Below, one piece after another: positions 58,317 through 64,000 of a DNA stretch of 64,000 bases; the stretch's first letter is position 1; each line of letters begins with the position of its first letter. Source of the stretch: Paguma larvata (Eukaryota; Chordata; Mammalia; Carnivora; Viverridae); NCBI GenBank assembly GCA_030068075.1, contig CM057841.1, positions 43,131,030 through 43,195,029 on the forward strand. Direction: 5' to 3'. The position numbers were made by a program, and so were the translations under genes. Below the pieces are notes generated by a model that saw nothing but the letters and a program-made list of their open reading frames with translations, made no database searches and was not told the DNA's origin.

Positions 58317-59499
58317 TAAAGTGTTCTATTGTGTGACTAGCACATATTCATCTATCCTACAGTTGCAGAACATTTGGGGTGTTTCTGGTATTGGGCTATT
58401 ATAAATATATGCTACAGACATTCTAGAACATGCCCAGGAGTGGAAGTGCTGGGTACAGATAATGCATATGTTGTTTTGTAGTTGTTGCTTTAGTACTTTT
58501 TGTGGATTTACACTCCCACAAACAATGCTTGAGAATTCCAATTGCTCTTTTCCTCACTGACTGTTGATACTTTAGCTATTCTTACTGTTTTAATATGCAT
58601 TTCCCTTATGTCTAAGAAGGCTAAGAGCAGTTTTTCATATGTTTATTGCCATTTAGGTATTTTCCTTTGTGAAGGATCTAGTTTTTTTGTCTCTTTTTCT
58701 ACAGGGTTATCCTTTTTCTTATGGACTTGTAGGAGTTCTTTGTATATTAAAGACACAAGTCTTTTGTCAGCTGATCTTTTGTAATTATCTCCTAGGTTGT
58801 GGTACACCTTTTTGTTCTTTTAAAGGATATCTTGTGATCAACAGAAATTCTTAATTTTAATGTAGTTCAATGAACTCATTTTTTTTTTTTTTGTAGTCAG
58901 TACCCTGTGACCTGTTTAGGAAAAATGGCCTATTCCAAAGACATAAAGATTGTAAATTCATTTGGGTTTTTCATGTATACTAATATCATTTGTGAATAAT
59001 GACAATTTTCTTTCTTTTTTGATTTTGGTTTCTAGTCTTATTGTATAGTTAGAACCTCTAGCACAATGTTGAATAGAAGTGACGGTATTAGGCATCTTTG
59101 TCTTGTTTTGAATTCTGCTCTGGATTTTTGCAGATCTTCTTACTTAGGTTAAGGAAGTTCCTTCCTTTCAACCCCTAGTTTTTAATATAAAGTTTATCAA
59201 AGACAAAAAAATTTACAGAGCTGATCAAGTGATTCTGTTTTTGTTAATATGGTGAATTACATTGATTCATTTTAAAATGTTAAAGCACCCATGCATTCCT
59301 GGAATAAATTCCATGTGGCCATAATCTATAATAATTTCTACATATTCCTGGATTCAATTTGCCAGCATATTGTTAAGGGCTTTTCTATCTATACTCATGA
59401 GAAAGATTATTTTGTAATTTTCTTTTCTTGTAGTAATCTTTTTTGATTTTGATGTCATTTCCCTTACATTTTCAGTGTCTCGGGTAAAATCACAAGAGT

Positions 59500-60465
59500 T
59501 ACTTTTGGCAAATTGCAAATTTTGGAGGAAACTGAAGCTGCTATACTTTTATAATAATGGCATGGGTAGCTGTGGTGCTTACGGGTTTTTCTTACTGTGC
59601 CTTAAGTTTCCTTATTTTCACAACTCATGATTACTCAGTACCTGCTTTTCCTACACAAAAGCCTACACCAGCTTTTGAAGATTCTAAATTTTCTAAATTT
59701 TATTTTACTTCTCCCTCTGGTAAATTCTCCCTCAGGCCCTTGTAAGGGTTTTGTTTTGTTTTGCTTGTTAATGATTATGCGTTAGACCACTACTATCTGT
59801 CAGAATACTGTGGGCAGTTACAAGAAGTAGACCATATAGACTCCACCCTCCATGAGTTGTAATGCAGTAAATCAGTCCATTACAAAAATTACAAATGAAT
59901 TATGGAATCATCTCTAATTAAATTTATTCACTCAAACTTATGAAGGTTTTATAAAATGACTTCTATTATAATGGAGGAAAAAGTTGGTGAAAGAAAAATG
60001 AGAACTCAAGAGCGGAAAGAAGGTGCAAAATCACTCAGAGACACACCCATGAACACAAGCATTACTAACTTTTAAATTTTGTTGTAAATTAGATATCTTC
60101 ATTGTGTTCATTCTCAGATTTTATTTATAGTAGGTACCTCCATAGTTGGCACTTTCTATTTTTTTGTCTGTGTACATCTATCCATTTTTTTAAAGGTAAA
60201 CTTAGAAAAGGGCTTCTATGGTTTGTATCAATACAAAACAAGTATAGAGTTTAGGAAACTTTTGACTGTATGAAATGAATTCCCTTCTCCCCAAAAAAAT
60301 CAAGTATGATGCTACACCAAGGCTCGCAACTCAGAAAGTTTCTACTACATGCTTGGTAGGTCCTGTATTTCGCGCATTTCTATCTTTAAACTATCCTCAT
60401 TTCTGAACATACACCAAATTAAGATTGGTGCAAAAATTCTTTTAAATTTGATGTAGAACATTAAA
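59500..60465. other. Unassigned AT-rich DNA
   Basis: No gene or clear repeat. Possible faint old LINE phrases near 59.82-60.0 kb. The 62-codon frame at 59557-59745 has no recognised domain. Confidence 0.4.
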
Positions 60466-60483
60466 ATACAGGACTGTAATCTT

Positions 60484-60768
60484 TTAATTTTTTAAATTTA
60501 TTTAAATCTAAGTTAGTTAAAATATAGTGTAAGATGGTTTTCAGGAGTAGAATTTAGTGGTTCATCACTTACATATAACACCCAGTTCTCATCACAAGGG
60601 CCCTGTTTAATGCCATCACCCATTTAGCCCATCCCCCCACCTGATATTCCTCTGGCAACCCTCAGTTTGTTTTCTATATTTAAGAGTCTCTTATGGTTTG
60701 CTTCCCTCTCTGTTTTTATCTTCTTTTTCCTTCCCTTCCCCTATGTTCATCTGTTTTGTTTCTTATAT
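60484..60768 (-). mobile_element. Short 5'-truncated carnivore L1 3' end, with TSD
   Basis: Antisense L1 3' UTR of carnivore type: gtagaatttagtggttcatc, acatataacacccagttctc, gcaaccctcagtttgttttc, taagagtctcttatggtttg. Flanks caggactgtaatctt (60469-60483) and caggactacaatctt (60769-60783) match at 13 of 15 bases, so it is a complete insertion of about 285 bp, severely truncated at its 5' end. Confidence 0.9.
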
Positions 60769-60791
60769 CAGGACTACAATCTTAAGAGTTG

Positions 60792-61040
60792 ATTTAGCCT
60801 AGTGGTTAAGGCACAGGCTCCAGTGCTAGATTGCCTGAGTTTGAAACCTGGCATCAACACTCACAGGGTATACAATCTTCAAGTTACTTATCTTCTCAAT
60901 GCCTCACTTACTCATATGTAAAATGGGAGAAATAAAGGGCATGACCTTATGTGGTTGTTGTGAGGATTAAATGAAGTAAATAAAGACAAGTACTGTTGGG
61001 CACATAGTGGGTGCTCAGTAAATGTCGGCTTTACACAAGC
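60792..61040 (+). repeat. MIR SINE, nearly full length, sense
   Basis: All parts are present: tagcctagtggttaaggcac (tRNA-like head), agattgcctgagtttgaaac, caagttacttatcttctcaa, tatgtaaaatgggagaaata, tgttgtgaggattaaatgaa, gcacatagtgggtgctcagt aaatg. One of the best MIRs here. Confidence 0.92.
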
Positions 61041-61044
61041 AAGC

Positions 61045-62760
61045 TAAAGGGCTGCTCATTTTAAAAACACACAAGGAGCAGCTATACTTATTGTTTTCAT
61101 ATTGAAAGACCTTCAGTTTGCCCCCATCAGCATCTCTCTTCTCTTTAATCCTGAAGACTGTGTCTTTTTAAACCACTTAGTTCATCTTCATTCCTACTGT
61201 CTCCTGTCTACTATCATATTTTCTGTGTTTCATTGCTGAAACAATGAAAAAGTCCTCTGCTTTTAAAATTCATTTCTAAAAGCTTACTTCTATTATGAAG
61301 TCTATCTAAGCTAACACCACTCGATTTAAGTGGATAAAAGCCGGAATTGAAGAAATGAAGACAAGTGACATGTTAAAACTGGAAGCATTGTCAGGGCTTT
61401 CCTAGTTTTCTGTTTTGTTTCGCTAATCTAGAATTCACGGAGTACAGCCTATATCTGTTCAATGAAAGGATCAATTAAAGAGCTAGCAATAAAAGCTTAT
61501 TCGTCTGAGTTATGCAATTAAATATGGAAGAAATTAAAATGAACTTGAAAAATCAGGCCAGGGGCAAGAAAGAATTTTAATAAAAATACAAAATGTAAAT
61601 CCTAAACAGGTTTTTTTGAGGTTGTGATACTTTAGGTCATCACATCACAAGAGACTGGAGAGATTAGATGAACTGGTTTAAGGTCTTAAAATCTGAGCCT
61701 GGAGGCTCTCTTTAATCTTGCATGCAAGATTGTTTACCTTGTAGCAGTAACAATTTACGAACTACATAGTATTTGTTAATTCCCTTACTAAATTCCTTTA
61801 TTTTGTAAAACATTAATTTTGTCAAACATTCAGATATGGTTGTCAAGGTTATGGGTTCTGTCGGGATGTCTATGTAAAAGGAGTTATAATGAGACAGGGA
61901 AGCTGTAATTATGGGCTGGGTCCTCGCACCCTGACTACCACCAGCTTTAGACAATTACACTTCTGGGGACTCTACGTAGTGGCCTCACCTTTTTCCACTG
62001 TTTCAGAATCTGAAGCATCCTGTGGTTCATTGATTCTTGCAACCACGTACTCTGCCACTAATGCTCATCACTTGTGTTTCTCCTGACTCTTGCCTCTTGA
62101 GGAGAATGAAAGGTGGAAAATGTGACACAATAGTCTCAAACTAGATGACTCAGTTTAAACACCAAACAGGAAAAAAGGTTTAAACCACTACTAGAAACAT
62201 TTTCCTTCGAAATGGAACTGATCTTGAAACCCAGTTCAATCCAGTAAATAGGTAAAGAGTTTTTGAAGTAGGTACTTTCAGAACATGTTGTGGCATATCG
62301 AAAGCTCATTCTCCTACAGGAAGACAATAACTTTTAGTTCTTTAGGTTTTTTTGATACTTGCTGATCAAATGTAATTTTATCCAACAACAATCAATTCTC
62401 ACCCAGCCTAAATATTGCCACTTAGATTATAATTCTTTCCTGTCCTTCAAGCTAGCCTTTTAATTAAATATTTGAAGAAAAGTTCTTCCTTCAATAAAAA
62501 TTATCTTCACACACTACACATATGGTTTACAAGCCATTTCCCCCTCGGGTCAATGATCTACCACAAGTGTTATTCCCTGCTCTTACAACTACTTATGGAA
62601 TTTATTAGAATGGTTATAGAATTTATAGAATAGGAATAATCCTATTCCTTCCACTACTCTATTGATTTTACATACTTGGTGGATTTTAACATTTTAAAGA
62701 TATATACACCCACACATTCATAATACCACCATGAAGTACATACAGGAGATGACAGTTTGG
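61045..62760. other. Unassigned DNA
   Basis: No gene, RNA or repeat recognised. Open frames at 61712-61954 (minus), 61889-62086 (plus) and 62136-62327 (minus) carry no known domain and have no supporting splice or promoter signals. Confidence 0.45.
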
Positions 62761-62771
62761 TACTTTTGTTA

Positions 62772-62968
62772 ATTAAGAGTGGAAGCAGTGAAGTCAGACT
62801 GCCTGAGTTGGAACCGGAGCTCTGTCACTTAGTGGCTGTGTGGATTTGGGTGATTTACTGAAACCCTTTGTTTCACTTTCCTCATTTGTAAAATGGAAGA
62901 TAATTATGACCCTATTTCATAGTGTTGTGGTAACGATTAAATAAGAGAATATTTGAAAAATATAGTGT
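62772..62968 (+). repeat. MIR SINE, sense
   Basis: gaagtcagactgcctgagtt ggaaccggagctctgtcact, tagtggctgtgtggatttgg, cctcatttgtaaaatggaag, and gtggtaacgattaaataaga are MIR landmarks in order. Confidence 0.9.
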
Positions 62969-63039
62969 AATTAATATTTATCAGCACATAAATATTGTTT
63001 CTATTTCACTAAAATTCTCTATATTAATTTTAAAAAAGT

Positions 63040-63246
63040 CTTTAATCTTTTTTTTTTTTTTGAGAGAGTGAGAGAGAAATAGAGCACAAGTGGGGTAGGG
63101 GCAGAGAGAGAAGGAGACACAGATTCTGAAGCAGGCTCTAGGCTCTGGCCTATCAGCACACAGCCTGACACAGGGCTCGAACTCCTGATCTGTGATGACC
63201 TGAGCTGAAGTTTGACACTCAACTGACTGAGCCACCCAAGGGCCCC
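63040..63246 (-). mobile_element. SINEC (tRNA-Lys SINE), antisense
   Basis: T-rich tail, gagagagtgagagagaaata, agagagaaggagacacagat tctgaagcaggctct, tgacacagggctcgaactcc, and head caactgactgagccacccaa gggcccc. The two minus-strand frames of 84 and 95 codons that cross it are artefacts. Confidence 0.95.
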
Positions 63247-63249
63247 TAA

Positions 63250-63770
63250 AATTTCCTGAATTGTAAAGGAAGAATCTAATAGGTATCTTCTCTTCTTGAC
63301 AGCCAAAATGATCCTTTTAAAAACCTAAGTTGTATCAGGTCCTTCCTTTGATTAAAATCCTTCAGGGACTTTATCATTCAAAGTCAGAGCCAAAGTCCTT
63401 ACCTTGACTTACTAGGCCCTACTTGATCTGACCACCCCCATCCCACCCCTCTAACCTCATTTCCTACTATTTTTCATTTCCTTTATTCACTCTATTCCAG
63501 CTTCCATTGGTCTCCTTGTTCGTGAACATGTAAGGTATATTCTCACTTTCAGAATGCAGTAACTGTTGCTCCCTCTAGCTGAAATATTCTTTCCTCAGAA
63601 TCACATGCCTCCCTTTCTTACTTATTTCAGGAATCATCCCTGATCATCCATATAAAAGAGCAATCACTCCCAGCCCTTGGCACTCTCTATCTCTTCTACC
63701 TTAATTTATTTTTCTCCATAGCACTTATCACCAACTAACATAAATAACCTAGATTTGTCTATTGGTGATA
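63250..63770 (+). repeat. L2 LINE 3' region, sense
   Basis: Landmarks in order: cagccaaaatgatcctttta, aaatccttcagggactttat, gtccttaccttgacttacta ggccctacttgatctg, cctctaacctcatttcctac, ttccagcttccattggtctc, and ccatagcacttatcacc. Long for an L2 remnant and well kept. Bases 63770-64000 show nothing further. Confidence 0.9.
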
Positions 63771-64000
63771 ACAGAATCTATAGGGCTTAACTAAATATGA
63801 TTGCTTACTGAAAATTTGTCCTATTACCTATTATGCTGGCTTAGAAATCCAGGACATATATTAACAAAGTCCTTCAATTTTTAGAATCAATCAGGCAGAA
63901 TCCTCACAGAATCCGATTCTATGTAATATTTACATTAAATGGGTTTGATCTTTTCTTACAGTAATTAACAAAGGATTTTATGTGTTCATGGTTAAAAATT

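Larger units (their letters stand above)
57485..59500 (-). repeat. L1M 3' half, antisense, with SINE and hAT insertions
   Basis: Antisense 3' UTR (caagtaacatacatacagaa, ccagcatccagaccaagaaa), then tctatcctgacttctaatgt and aaatggaatcatccaatatg. After the hAT copy come ORF2 landmarks (cctacagttgcagaacattt, tttacactcccacaaacaat, gtaggagttctttgtatatt, tcctggaataaattccatgt). Open frames here are remnants. Confidence 0.78.

Noticed and set aside
62981..63306. Two overlapping minus frames of 84 and 95 codons
   Set aside because: Both run through the antisense SINE and its poly-A tail; shared phrases recur in other SINE-crossing frames.

Overview
This is nuclear DNA from a mammal, most likely a cat-family (felid) carnivore. 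About fourteen tRNA-Lys-type SINEs of the felid SINEC kind are scattered through it on both strands. There is also a 5'-truncated carnivore L1 with a good target-site duplication, plus many older L1M/HAL1, L2, MIR, CR1/L3-like and hAT remnants shared across mammals. I find no bacterial or viral gene architecture and no CRISPR array. No protein-coding gene can be supported. The longest open frames are either decayed L1 ORF2 pieces or chance frames in repeat-free DNA. The window reads as intergenic or deep-intronic DNA next to a developmental gene that lies outside it or that I cannot name.

Layout. 0.2-4.8 kb: an old HAL1/L1M-type element split by a decayed sense L1 (0.74-3.54 kb) and by a SINE. 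4.8-10.5 kb: L1, L2 and MIR scraps, a probable degenerate hAT transposon with terminal inverted repeats (5451-6701), and a run of four SINEs. 10.5-11.75 kb: unassigned old sequence, possibly retroviral-like internal remnant. 11.75-15.0 kb: antisense L1. 15.2-15.54 kb: L2. 15.55-22.7 kb: an island free of recognisable transposons, with local CpG-rich stretches, octamer (POU) and TAAT (homeodomain) motifs, and possible minus-strand splice sites. This is the most gene-regulatory-looking part. 22.98-26.87 kb: composite antisense L1. 26.9-33.5 kb: mostly unassigned, with MIR/hAT fragments. 33.5-46.2 kb: SINEs, a 5'-truncated L1 insertion (34.2-35.1 kb), an L2 split by a SINE, a second HAL1-like element and a long antisense L1 block. 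46.2-57.4 kb: repeat-poor, with a CR1/L3-like LINE, MIRs, a CTCF-like site and a second conserved-element-like block at 55.87-57.12 kb. 57.45-59.5 kb: antisense L1 carrying a SINE and a hAT insertion. 59.5-64 kb: a short L1, two MIRs, a SINE and an L2.

The functional content is therefore probably cis-regulatory. Two enhancer-like blocks (16.1-21.6 and 55.9-57.1 kb) sit in repeat-rich gene-poor DNA. Their conservation is inferred from composition, motif clustering and absence of repeats; no alignment could be run. Repeat family names come from remembered consensus features, not from a database search.
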